64,000 bases of DNA from Cryobacterium ruanii. GTDB taxonomy: Bacteria > Actinomycetota > Actinomycetes > Actinomycetales > Microbacteriaceae. Positions 34,795 to 43,469 of this stretch are shown here, one piece after another. How positions within the stretch are numbered: position 1 is the first letter of the stretch; every line of letters starts with the position of its first letter. Position numbers and translations under genes: made by a program. The notes beneath the pieces are model-generated. The model had not been told where the DNA came from and made no database searches. It saw only the letters and a list, made by a program, of their open reading frames with translations. The DNA is taken from contig NZ_SOHK01000005.1 in assembly GCF_004404055.1 (NCBI RefSeq), positions 1 through 64,000 on the forward strand, written 5' to 3'.

Positions 34795-35186
34795 CCTTCA
34801 AGGGTGCCAGATACCGCCGACACTGCCCGCCCTTCGTTCTTCGCATGCGCGCAAAATCGCTGGGGACTCTGCATCGAGTTGCGAAGCTAGGCGGCGACCA
34901 TCGTGTCGCCGAGGAGATCGGCGACGTCGTGAGGCCCCACTCGCCGTTGCCGCCAACGAGCTCCGCCTTGCAGACCACGTACCCATGCAGAAACTACGCC
35001 ACCGAGAGATGCAACACCTCACAAAAATCGAGTGCTGCGACGACCGGTTGAATTCGCCGTTCCCATCAGGGCACTTCGTGGTGTCCTGATGCTGTTGTGT
35101 GCGCGGACAAGCTGTTGGGCAGCTCCGCAGTGCGTGTCGCGGGTCATCCGTCGCCCGCGAGCGGGATCGCTCAGTAGGCTCGGTGG
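34795..35186. other. Gene-free stretch of about 390 bases
   Basis: No coding region, RNA gene or strong hairpin is convincing here. It separates the divergent RecQ and hypothetical genes and must contain their promoters, but no clear -35/-10 pair was identified. Confidence 0.5.
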
Positions 35187-35936
35187 GTGAATGTGATTCG
35201 GGAGATCGAAACGCGACTGCCGGAGCAGGCCGTTGTCGGTTTTCGCCGACTCATCGGGCAGGCTCGGGTGAATGATTCGATCCTGCTGCAGGAACGCGCA
35301 ATGGCGCGCATGGTCGCTCCGGCGCAGTGGATCCTGACCCGGGTCGGGGCCGACGGCATCCGCTTAACCAAGGCCGGGCACCTGCCGCCGAGTGTCGTCA
35401 TCGAGGCCTCTGCCGAGCTCGACTGGGGCTGGCCGATCAGCGTCAACCGCGAAGTGCACCTGCGTCCGCTGCAGGAACTGCGCGGGCACCTGCGCGACGT
35501 GGGACTGTTGCGGGTCAGCAAGGGGATGCTGGTGCTCACCAAAAAGGGCAGCGCACTCTCCGGGACACCCCGCAAGCTCTGGTGGCACCTGGCCCGCACC
35601 ATCCACCACAGTCGTACCCCCGCCGTGAGCGACGCCACCCGCCTGCTGTTGCTGCTCGTCGCGACTCGCGGCCTGGCCCGCCGCGAGGACTATCTCACGA
35701 CCCTGACGCGCGCGCTCGGTTCGCTCGGCTGGGTGCAGTCCGACGGCCAGGAGCCCACGATGGAGTCGGTCTGGCACCTCGTCGATACGAAATGGCACCT
35801 GCTCGACCGGCTCGGCGCATTCGAGCAGACCGAGGCCTGGCACGGCGACCGCGGCACGGTCACCGTCGGCGGCGCAGCCTTCGCGCGAGCCGCGCTGCAG
35901 TCCGACGCACCGAACGACGCCCCCGCCGATTCGTAG
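35187..35936 (+). CDS. Hypothetical protein, possible winged-helix fold
   Basis: A 249-residue soluble protein I do not recognise. The parts RPLQELRGHLRDVGLLRVSKGMLVLTKKG and later HLLDRLGAFEQTEAW look like two winged-helix units (helix, helix, then a beta wing with LxLTxxG), so a DNA- or RNA-binding role is conceivable. The start is GTG 35187 with a weak ribosome site. It precedes the aminopeptidase gene by 47 bases and may share its message. Composition and codon use are normal for the window, so it is a genuine gene. Confidence 0.75.
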   Translation: MNVIREIETRLPEQAVVGFRRLIGQARVNDSILLQERAMARMVAPAQWILTRVGADGIRLTKAGHLPPSVVIEASAELDWGWPISVNREVHLRPLQELRGHLRDVGLLRVSKGMLVLTKKGSALSGTPRKLWWHLARTIHHSRTPAVSDATRLLLLLVATRGLARREDYLTTLTRALGSLGWVQSDGQEPTMESVWHLVDTKWHLLDRLGAFEQTEAWHGDRGTVTVGGAAFARAALQSDAPNDAPADS

Positions 35937-35983
35937 CCGCACGGCGGCATCTGCTGGCCCCGTGCGGGTGGTTGGATGGGTGA

Positions 35984-37249
35984 ATGGATGCCTACACCGC
36001 CGATTTCTCTGCCTTTCTACAAGCGTCACCGTCGTCGTACCACGCGGCGGCGGAAGTCGCCCGGCGGCTCGACGCGGCCGGCTTCACCCGGCTGAGCGAA
36101 TCGGAGAGCTGGACCGAGGCTGCCTCCAACTACGTCGTCCGCGACGGCGCCGTCATCGCGTGGTCGCAGCCGGCCGGCGCCGGGCCAACGACGCCGTTTC
36201 GAATCCTCGGCGCCCACACCGACTCCCCGGGTTTCAAACTCAAGCCGAAACCGACCATCGGTTCGCACGGCTGGCTGCAGGCCGGTGTCGAAGTGTACGG
36301 CGGCCCGCTGCTGAACTCGTGGCTCGACCGCGAGCTGGAACTGGCCGGCCGTCTGGTCACCCGGAACGGAACCGAGCACCTCGTGCGCACCGGGCCGTTC
36401 CTGCGCATTCCGCAGCTGGCCGTGCACCTCGACCGCGAGGCGAACAACGGCCTGACGCTCGACCGGCAACGTCATCTCACTCCCGTCTTCGGTGTTGGCA
36501 ACGCGTCCAAGGCCGACCTGGTGGCCCACCTGGCCGGTCTGGCCGGCCTGCGGGCAGCGGATGTCGCCGGATACGACATCCTCACGGCCGACACCCAGCC
36601 GCCCACCACCTTCGGTCTCGGCCACGAGCTGTTCGCGGCCGGCCGGCTCGACAATCTCTCCTCGGTCTATGCTGGCCTGTGCGCCCTGATCCAGGTGAGC
36701 GGGCGGCCCACCGAGATCGGCCCGATCAGCGTGCTCGCCGCCTTCGATCATGAAGAACTCGGTTCGCAGTCCCGCTCCGGTGCGAGCGGCCCGCTGCTCG
36801 ACGATATTCTCACCCGCATCGGCCACGGCGCGACCGGGCCCCAGCGCATGCAGGCTTACGCCGAATCCTGGTGCCTGTCCGCTGACGCCGGTCATGCCGT
36901 GCACCCGAACTATCCCGAACGCCACGATCCGGCCAACACCCCCATTCTCGGTGGCGGCCCGCTGCTCAAGATCAACGCCAACCAGCGCTACGCGACGGAT
37001 GCCCACGGTGCCGCCCTTTGGGCTCGCACCTGCGCGCAGGCGAACGTCGAGTACCAGGAATTCGTTTCGAACAATACCGTTCCCTGCGGTTCGACCATCG
37101 GGCCGCTGACCGCGACCCGGCTCGGCATTCGCGTCGTCGACGTCGGCGTGCCGCTGCTGTCGATGCACTCCGCGCGGGAGCTGTGCCACGTAAACGATCC
37201 CCAGGCGCTGAGCGCGGCCGCGGCCGCCTTCTTCGCGCCGGAGGCGTAG
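35984..37249 (+). CDS. M18-family aminopeptidase
   Basis: A 421-residue cytosolic metallo-aminopeptidase of the M18 (aspartyl aminopeptidase) family, which trims N-terminal acidic or other residues from peptides. Metal ligands are visible: H78 and D80 in GAHTDSPG, an Asp in RLDNLSSVYA, the Glu pair in FDHEELGS, an Asp after ESWCLSAD, and the late His in SMHSARELC. Length is typical. ATG 35984 begins the conserved YTADFSAFLQASPSSYHAA region. Confidence 0.94.
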   Translation: MDAYTADFSAFLQASPSSYHAAAEVARRLDAAGFTRLSESESWTEAASNYVVRDGAVIAWSQPAGAGPTTPFRILGAHTDSPGFKLKPKPTIGSHGWLQAGVEVYGGPLLNSWLDRELELAGRLVTRNGTEHLVRTGPFLRIPQLAVHLDREANNGLTLDRQRHLTPVFGVGNASKADLVAHLAGLAGLRAADVAGYDILTADTQPPTTFGLGHELFAAGRLDNLSSVYAGLCALIQVSGRPTEIGPISVLAAFDHEELGSQSRSGASGPLLDDILTRIGHGATGPQRMQAYAESWCLSADAGHAVHPNYPERHDPANTPILGGGPLLKINANQRYATDAHGAALWARTCAQANVEYQEFVSNNTVPCGSTIGPLTATRLGIRVVDVGVPLLSMHSARELCHVNDPQALSAAAAAFFAPEA

Positions 37250-37252
37250 CGG

Positions 37253-37269
37253 TCAGACGTGCCGTCTGA
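37253..37269. terminator. Small hairpin between convergent genes
   Basis: Seven-base arms TCAGACG/CGTCTGA around TGC directly after the aminopeptidase stop and 12 bases from the DUF2236 stop. Confidence 0.5.
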
Positions 37270-37280
37270 GAGCCATCGGC

Positions 37281-38189
37281 TCAGGTAGCCGCGTCGGCGG
37301 TGCGGGTGATGCGCGCGAGCCGCGCACGGGCGGCATCCTCTGAGGTCGAAGACGGGCCGAGCAAGGTGCGAACGATGGCGAGAACGAGCCGGGTACCCCA
37401 GATGACGGGCAGACGGGACCGTTTGAGTCCGAGCATGTCGCGATATTCGCGCGGAATCGATGCCACGGCGCCGGCGAACATTATGCGGTAGAACGGCAGC
37501 ATGCCGCGACTGAGTGGCGGGTAGCGGATGAACCGCACCGCGTCGGCCACGCGGGCGTCACTTTTGAGCGTTCCGGCCCGGCGAAAAGCCTCGAGCTGAG
37601 CGGCGAGCTCCGCCGAGGAATGTGGGGCATTCTGCACCCCGATGAGTTCGCCGGCGATCGCCCATTCGCTCACGTAGCGGTCGGCGCCGCCGGGAATGGC
37701 GTCGCCCCAGAGCAGGTGGGATTGCAGAAATGCGTCGGTGAAGACAACGTGCACCCACGACAGCAGTTCGGGATCACCCGCGGCGTAGGCGCGGGCCTCG
37801 CCGCGCGCATCGAGGTAGGTTCCGGCAACGCGTTCGTGAAAGTGCGCGACCCGGCCCGACTCGCGCTCGGCCACCACCGTGTCGGCAAAGGTCACCGTGA
37901 CGAGCCACTGAATCGTTCCCGACAGGCGGCCGAGGGGGTCTTCGTGATAGCGGGACCAGTCGTGCACGCCGGCCATGGCGCCCGGGTGCAGGGTCTGCAT
38001 GAGCAAGGCGCGAATACCGGCGACCATGGTCGCCATGCCGCCGTGAACCGTCCAGGCAGCACTCCCCGGACCGAAGAATCCGGCATTGTCGCCGGTCTCG
38101 ATCTGCTCGACCCAGTTGGGCCGTCCATCGTTTTTCCCCGAGAGCGTCACCAGGAGGTGCGAACGCCAGCTGTTCGTGAATCTGCCCAT
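37281..38189 (-). CDS. DUF2236 (oxygenase MpaB-like) protein
   Basis: A 302-residue protein matching DUF2236, also called the latex-clearing-protein/MpaB-like oxygenase family, a heme-binding fold. The hallmark region is GGMATMVAGIRALLMQTLHPGAMAGV near residues 50-75, with the conserved LHPG, followed by DWSRYHEDPLGRL. Biochemical roles are known for few members, so substrate and reaction are open. Helical throughout, no signal peptide. It is convergent with the aminopeptidase gene and divergent from the sugar porter. Confidence 0.85.
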   Translation of the reverse strand: MGRFTNSWRSHLLVTLSGKNDGRPNWVEQIETGDNAGFFGPGSAAWTVHGGMATMVAGIRALLMQTLHPGAMAGVHDWSRYHEDPLGRLSGTIQWLVTVTFADTVVAERESGRVAHFHERVAGTYLDARGEARAYAAGDPELLSWVHVVFTDAFLQSHLLWGDAIPGGADRYVSEWAIAGELIGVQNAPHSSAELAAQLEAFRRAGTLKSDARVADAVRFIRYPPLSRGMLPFYRIMFAGAVASIPREYRDMLGLKRSRLPVIWGTRLVLAIVRTLLGPSSTSEDAARARLARITRTADAAT

Positions 38190-38365
38190 CCAAGATGGTA
38201 GCCCGACCTCGCTGAACGCCGGCCGCGAACGGCCCGGTCACGTCGACGATGACGCCGCAGCGGCGAGTTCAACTGCGACCAACTTTCGCATCGGATGACA
38301 CCCGAAGTAGGCTAGTCCGGTACACAAATCCGATCCAGGGGGCGGCACTTGACCGACACAGCATT

Positions 38366-39838
38366 ATGAGCCCGTCCACGACGGCAACCGATTCCGGCGC
38401 ACCGAGCACCAACAGAAAAGTCATCGCGCTCGCCGTCGCAGGTGCTCTGGGCGGCTTTCTGTTCGGATTCGACTCCTCGGTTATTAACGGAGCCGTCAAT
38501 GCGGTGCAGCAGGAATTCGGGCTGAACGCTACCCTTACCGGGTTTGCCGTGGCCTGTGCACTCCTCGGCGCCGCGGCGGGCGCCTTCTTCGGCGGCCGGT
38601 TCGCAGACCGCTACGGACGCATCCCCATGATGGTGCTCGGCGGCGTGGTGTTCCTGATCAGCTCGATCGGTTCCGGCTTCGCGTTCAGCGTCGTCGACCT
38701 GATCATCTGGCGGGTGGTCGGCGGACTCGGTATCGGTCTCGCATCCGTTGTCGCTCCGGCCTATATCGCCGAAATTTCACCGCGCCAGATGCGTGGCCGC
38801 CTCGGCTCGCTGCAGCAGCTCGCGATCACCCTCGGCATCTTCACCGCCCTGCTCTCCGACGCCGTGTTCGCTGCAAGCGCGGGCGGAGCCGGCAGCGACT
38901 TCTGGTTCGGCCTGGAGGCCTGGCGCTGGATGTTCCTGGCCGGCGCTGTGCCGGCCATCGTCTACGGCGGCATCGCATTCATCCTGCCGGAATCCCCCCG
39001 GTTCTTGATTTTGAAAGACAAGGAAGCGGATGCCCGCGCCGTCTTCACTCGGCTCTGGCCGAGCGGCGACGTCGACCGGGAGATTCGCGACATGCGTCGT
39101 TCAATTGAGGTCGACGCGCGCTCGCAGAGGTCCGGATCCTTACGCGGCAGCGCCCTCGGACTCAAGCCGATCGTCTGGGTCGGCATTATTCTGTCGGTAT
39201 TCCAACAATTCGTCGGCATCAACGTGATCTTCTACTATTCGACGACCCTGTGGGAGGCGGTTGGTTTCGAGGAATCCAATTCGCTGACGATCTCGGTGAT
39301 CACCTCGGTGACCAACATCTTGGTCACGCTCGTCGCGATCGCTCTGGTAGACCGCATCGGTCGACGACCTATCCTGCTGAGCGGATCTATCGGAATGACG
39401 GTGTCGCTCGCGACGATGGCGGTGGCGTTCAGCCAGTCGGTGACGGTCGGCGGGGAGCTGAGCCTGCCCGGAGCGTGGGCGCCGATCGCCCTGGTCGCGG
39501 CGAATTTATTCGTGATCTCGTTCGGTGCGTCCTGGGGACCCGTGGTCTGGGTGTTGCTTGGCGAGATGTTCCCCAACTCGATTCGAGCCAAGGCCCTCGG
39601 TCTCGCCGCAGCCGCCCAGTGGATCGCCAATTTTCTCATCACCGTCAGCTTTCCGCCGATGGCCGATGCCTCCCTGCCCATCACCTATGGCCTATACGCC
39701 GTTTTCGCCGGACTCTCCTTCTGGTTTGTGCTGCGCAAGGTGCCCGAAACGAACGGTATGTCGCTCGAGGAAGCCGACACCTTGTTGCCGCCAAAAAATT
39801 CAGCCAAAAAGGCTTCCGCAGCCGGGGCGCACATATAA
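38366..39838 (+). CDS. Sugar porter (MFS) family proton symporter
   Basis: A 490-residue 12-helix transporter of the MFS sugar porter group, importing a monosaccharide with protons. Signature motifs are present: GGRFADRYGRIPMM after helix 2, the PESPR motif in ILPESPRFLI after helix 6, LVDRIGRRPIL in the second half, and VPETNG after helix 12. QQFVGINVIFYYS in helix 7 is the sugar-contacting segment of this family. ATG 38366 is the best start for the mature protein, though no good ribosome site lies directly before it. The substrate is not determined. Confidence 0.93.
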   Translation: MSPSTTATDSGAPSTNRKVIALAVAGALGGFLFGFDSSVINGAVNAVQQEFGLNATLTGFAVACALLGAAAGAFFGGRFADRYGRIPMMVLGGVVFLISSIGSGFAFSVVDLIIWRVVGGLGIGLASVVAPAYIAEISPRQMRGRLGSLQQLAITLGIFTALLSDAVFAASAGGAGSDFWFGLEAWRWMFLAGAVPAIVYGGIAFILPESPRFLILKDKEADARAVFTRLWPSGDVDREIRDMRRSIEVDARSQRSGSLRGSALGLKPIVWVGIILSVFQQFVGINVIFYYSTTLWEAVGFEESNSLTISVITSVTNILVTLVAIALVDRIGRRPILLSGSIGMTVSLATMAVAFSQSVTVGGELSLPGAWAPIALVAANLFVISFGASWGPVVWVLLGEMFPNSIRAKALGLAAAAQWIANFLITVSFPPMADASLPITYGLYAVFAGLSFWFVLRKVPETNGMSLEEADTLLPPKNSAKKASAAGAHI

Positions 39839-39933
39839 GCAGGATCAGGCGATACCCACAAGCCCCCGAACGGGTTGTCGCAACGTGACGGGTTTGCGGA
39901 TAACTTCACAGGACAAGATTGTGGAGTGTGACC

Positions 39934-41172
39934 ATGCCCGAACGTGGATACGCCGTTATATGTTTGAAAACCACCGGACTGTTCCCGTATCAGCGGGACC
40001 GGGTCGTCGAGGTCGCCGTGGTGCACCTCGACGAGGGTGGTCAGATCACTGCGCGCTGGCAGACCGTTGTCAACCCGGGCAGCAACGCCGGTGACGTCGC
40101 CGACCATGGCGTCAGCACGGTCGAGCTGCTACGAGCGCCGACCTTCGAGCAGATCGCACCGCGACTGGTCGACCTGCTTCGCGGCCGAGTGTTGGTAACC
40201 CACAACGCCCAATTCGTCACCGGATTCCTGATGCGCGAGTTCGAGCTGATCGGTTACGCCCCCGGGCGTGGACTCGAGGCGGTCTGCACCATGCATCTGG
40301 CCCGCAGCTACCTGCCGGGGGCCGGCCGGCTGCTCGTCGACTGCTGCGCGGCCTACGACATCGAGATCGAGCCCGGGCCCGGTGCGCTGGTGCAGGCCGT
40401 GGCGTGTGCCAGTCTGTTGGCGGCCTATGTGCACGGTTCGCCCAGCGCTGCACCGTGGATCAGCGCTCTCGATCGCGCCGAGCGGTGCGACTGGCCGAGA
40501 ATCGTGGGCGACGGCATGGCGCCGTGGGTGCAGCGTGACCCGGAGACGATAAACGACGTCCTGCCGGCGCCGAGCTTCCTGTCCAAAGCGGCCGTGAAAC
40601 TTCCCGACTACACGGGCCCGGAGGAACACCTCGACTATCTCGCCCTGCTCGACCTGTGCCTGCTCGATCGTGTGCTTTCGCCTCACCAAACGCGTGAACT
40701 GCGAATTCTTGCCGAATTGAGCGGCATCTATGCGGCCGATCGTGCCGCCCTGCACCAGCGGTACTTTTACGACCTGGCGCGAATAGCCCGGTGCGACGGT
40801 TTCCTCAGCGTCTCGGATTGCGCCGACCTGATCAAGGTCGCGCAGATGCTCGACGTCGCTCCCGAGGCCATCGCCGCAGCGCTGGTTGCGCCCGCATCGG
40901 CGGTGCTCCCGCCGATCGCCTCGATCGACACGGTGCTGCTGGAACAGGGCGACATCGTCGTACTAACCGGTGACATGGCCCGAGCCCGCTCCGACTGGGG
41001 CCGGGAACTGGTCGCCCGCGGGCTCTCACTCGGCACGGCGGTCACCCTGCGCACCCGCCTGCTCGTTGCCGCCGACCCGGAGTCGTTCACCGGAAAGACC
41101 GGCAAAGCCCGCGACTACGGCATTCCCATCGTCTCCGAATTCGGCCTGCGGTCTCTCATCGGGGTGCGCTGA
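39934..41172 (+). CDS. Exonuclease-like protein with degenerate active site, TerB-like middle and BRCT domain
   Basis: A 412-residue protein with the build of actinobacterial DnaQ-like exonuclease/BRCT proteins. Residues 1-165 form a DEDDh exonuclease fold, but catalytic positions are replaced: the D-x-E of motif I is C10-L-K12 in VICLKTTGLFP, the Asp after HNAxF is V95, and the H and D of motif III align with P149 and Q154. The middle (about 225-310) resembles a TerB-like helical domain, and residues 335-412 are a BRCT domain (LTGDM...FTGKTGKARDYGIPIVSEFG). The gene is otherwise intact. It probably binds DNA or partners rather than cutting. ATG 39934 follows GGAG. Confidence 0.85.
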   Translation: MPERGYAVICLKTTGLFPYQRDRVVEVAVVHLDEGGQITARWQTVVNPGSNAGDVADHGVSTVELLRAPTFEQIAPRLVDLLRGRVLVTHNAQFVTGFLMREFELIGYAPGRGLEAVCTMHLARSYLPGAGRLLVDCCAAYDIEIEPGPGALVQAVACASLLAAYVHGSPSAAPWISALDRAERCDWPRIVGDGMAPWVQRDPETINDVLPAPSFLSKAAVKLPDYTGPEEHLDYLALLDLCLLDRVLSPHQTRELRILAELSGIYAADRAALHQRYFYDLARIARCDGFLSVSDCADLIKVAQMLDVAPEAIAAALVAPASAVLPPIASIDTVLLEQGDIVVLTGDMARARSDWGRELVARGLSLGTAVTLRTRLLVAADPESFTGKTGKARDYGIPIVSEFGLRSLIGVR

Positions 41173-41174
41173 CG

Positions 41175-41960
41175 TCAGATCAGGCCGCGCAGGTACTCCT
41201 CGACGGTCACACCGCGGGCCGCGGCCCGCTGGTGCACCCGCCGATGTTCGTCGGTGCTCAGCGATAGCGTCACCCGGTGCAACTCGTCTTCGCTGCGCAT
41301 CACGTCAGGACCGTGCGGGTCGGTCAGGTCGTGGCGATCCTCGCCGATGTCGTCACCGAGGTCGTCGAATGAGAACAGTTCGTTGTGGGCGTAGGCACCG
41401 GCCCGCTCAGTGACCCGGTCCGTCGTTAAGGTCGGCAAGCTGTGCCCAACGGATGCGGACCCGCGAGGGGGAACCACCGGTTCCACTGCGGCTGGGCCGC
41501 CCTGAAAACCCGGTCCGGCCGGCGCGGACCGCCCGCGCTGGAACGCCTCGGCCGCACCGCGCGCGCGCGCGTCGGCGGCCTCGTTGAGCGGATGCCCGAC
41601 GTGACCCTTCACCCACTCGAACCGGTACCGACGCCCGGCGATGGCCTCGTCGATCTCCTTGAGCAAGTCCAGATTCATGACAGGCTTGCCGTCGCCCTTG
41701 CGCCAGCCCTTCGCCTTCCAGCCCTTCATCCACTTGGTCACCGAATTGATCACGTACTGGCTGTCGCACAGCACGAGCAGGTCGTCGTCGAGGTGCGCGG
41801 TGGCACGGAACAGCTCCAGTACGGCCTTCAGCTCGCCCTGGTTGTTGGTCGCGTGTTTCCAGCCGCCGGCCGCCCAGCAGGAGTCGTCGACGTACCAGGC
41901 CCAGCCGGCCGGTCCGGGGTTTCCGAGGGCAGATCCGTCAGCGGCGGCGGTGATCGTCAT
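41175..41960 (-). CDS. rnhA: Ribonuclease HI with C-terminal ribbon-helix-helix-like extension
   Basis: A 261-residue protein. Residues 1-140 are RNase HI, which removes RNA from RNA-DNA hybrids; the four acidic residues are D8, E43, D66 and D130 in AADGS, QGELKAV, CDSQYV and NEAADARA. Then comes a flexible region of about 85 residues, and residues 229-261, RVTLSLSTDEHRRVHQRAAARGVTVEEYL, have the strand-helix-helix pattern of ribbon-helix-helix domains. Usual RNase HI is about 150-160 residues. ATG 41960 follows GGAAGG. Convergent with the exonuclease-like gene, with two bases between their stops. Confidence 0.92.
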   Translation of the reverse strand: MTITAAADGSALGNPGPAGWAWYVDDSCWAAGGWKHATNNQGELKAVLELFRATAHLDDDLLVLCDSQYVINSVTKWMKGWKAKGWRKGDGKPVMNLDLLKEIDEAIAGRRYRFEWVKGHVGHPLNEAADARARGAAEAFQRGRSAPAGPGFQGGPAAVEPVVPPRGSASVGHSLPTLTTDRVTERAGAYAHNELFSFDDLGDDIGEDRHDLTDPHGPDVMRSEDELHRVTLSLSTDEHRRVHQRAAARGVTVEEYLRGLI

Positions 41961-42220
41961 GTGCGGGCCTTCCAAACAGCGTCCGTTCGGGCGCAGGTCG
42001 TTCCAGTCTGCCACCCCCGGCACCCGCTCACCGAACTGTCGGGCGTGAGCGCGGATTGTGTCCGTCATGTAACAGCGCCCCAACAACCCCCGAACAGCCT
42101 GTGATCATCTGGTGATCGAAAGGTAACGGCTGCCACGGTTGTCGGAAACATGCGCTGGCTAACGTCGAAGGCAGGCCAGTCGCCCTGGCTGCCTGCCGTT
42201 TCATCCCGAGGGGGACTTCG

Positions 42221-43469
42221 ATGACAGCCGTCACCGTCGCCGCCTTCGGTGTGATGGCCGTTGGAGCGCTCCTGGTCGTGGCGGTGCTGCCGCTCGGCTA
42301 CTCCAAGACCACCACCGGCGACTATTCCAGTGCCATCTACGCCTTCGCGATCGCCCACGTCGTCATGATGTGCGTCACCGCCTTCGTCTACCTGCGCCGC
42401 GGTTCGTCGGTTGCCGGCCGGGCCTTCCCGACCAACCGGGGCGGCCTGTGCAAGAAGGGCTGGACCGCCGCCGAACTGATCGTCTCGCCGGATCGCATCC
42501 TCGAACCGCTGGTGAGGCAGCCCGACGGTACCTTCGAGCCGGCCTCGTGGAGCGACGCGCTCGACCTCGTCGCTGCGAAGCTGCGCGTCACTCGCGCTGA
42601 GTTTGGCGCCGACGCGGTCGGCGTGTTCGCCGGCGTGGGACTGACCAACGAGAAGGCCTACCAGCTCGGCAAGTTCACCCGGGTGGCGCTCGGCTCGAGC
42701 CGCATCGACTACAACGGCCGGTTCTGCATGTCGAGCGCGGCGGCGGCGGGCAACCGGGCCTTCGGCCGCGACCGGCAACGGGACCTACATCCTCACCGGC
42801 CGCGGCCTCGAGCAGCACGCCGACGTCGTGCTGCCCGTCACCCAGTGGGCAGAGGAGGAAGGCACGATGACCTCGCTCGAGGGGCGGGTCCTCCGTCGCA
42901 AGCTCGCCGTCGATGCGTCAAACGACGTGCGCAGCGAGCTGTGGATCTGGCAGCAACTGGCCAGCCGGCTCGACTCGCCGTCAACGTTCAGCGCTCAGAC
43001 CAGCGAGGTCGACGAACTCTGCCGGGCGTCGGAGGGCGGCCTGGCTCGGCTCGTGCCGGTCACGGCGCGGCACCGCGGCGCGCCCGCCCAGGTCGGTGGC
43101 ACGCTGACCCTGATCACCGGCCGCCTGCTCGAGCACTACCAGAGCGGCACCCAGACCCGGCGGGTGTGGGAACTCTATGACGCCCAGCCAGAGGCCCGCC
43201 TGCAGCTGCACCCGGCTACCGCCGAACAGCTCGGCATCGGCGACGAAGCCTGGGTCGAAGTCAGCAACGACCGCGGCACCGTGCGGTGCCGCGCCCAGGT
43301 GAGCACCGACATCCGCTTTGACACGGTCTTTCTGCCGTTTCACTTTAGTGGCGACCAGCGCTCCAACGTGCTGACCAACGATGAGACCGATCCGATCAGC
43401 GGCATGCCCGAGTTCAAGAAGACGACCGTTCGAGTGCGTGCACTCGTGAAAGCAGGCGCCCTTGTCTGA
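42221..43469 (+). pseudogene. Assimilatory nitrate reductase catalytic subunit, internally deleted and frameshifted
   Basis: The 5' part starts at ATG 42221 behind GAGGGGGA and encodes about 65 hydrophobic residues ending in FVYLRRGSS, which look like the last helices of a transporter, perhaps a nitrate MFS carrier. It then runs straight into molybdopterin oxidoreductase sequence (NRGGLCKKGWTAAEL, YNGRFCMSSAAAAGNRAFG). Near 42770 some 250-300 residues are missing and the frame changes; the C-terminal domain resumes as LPVTQWAEEEGTMTSLEGR and runs to TGA 43469. The N-terminal Fe-S cysteines and most of the cofactor-binding core are absent, so no enzyme can be made. Confidence 0.85.

Noticed and set aside
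42221..43180. A 319-codon frame that could be read as an intact fusion protein.
   Set aside because: Beyond about 42770 this frame turns into Arg/His/Pro-rich shadow sequence while the real molybdopterin-domain sequence continues in another frame, so it is a truncated relic.
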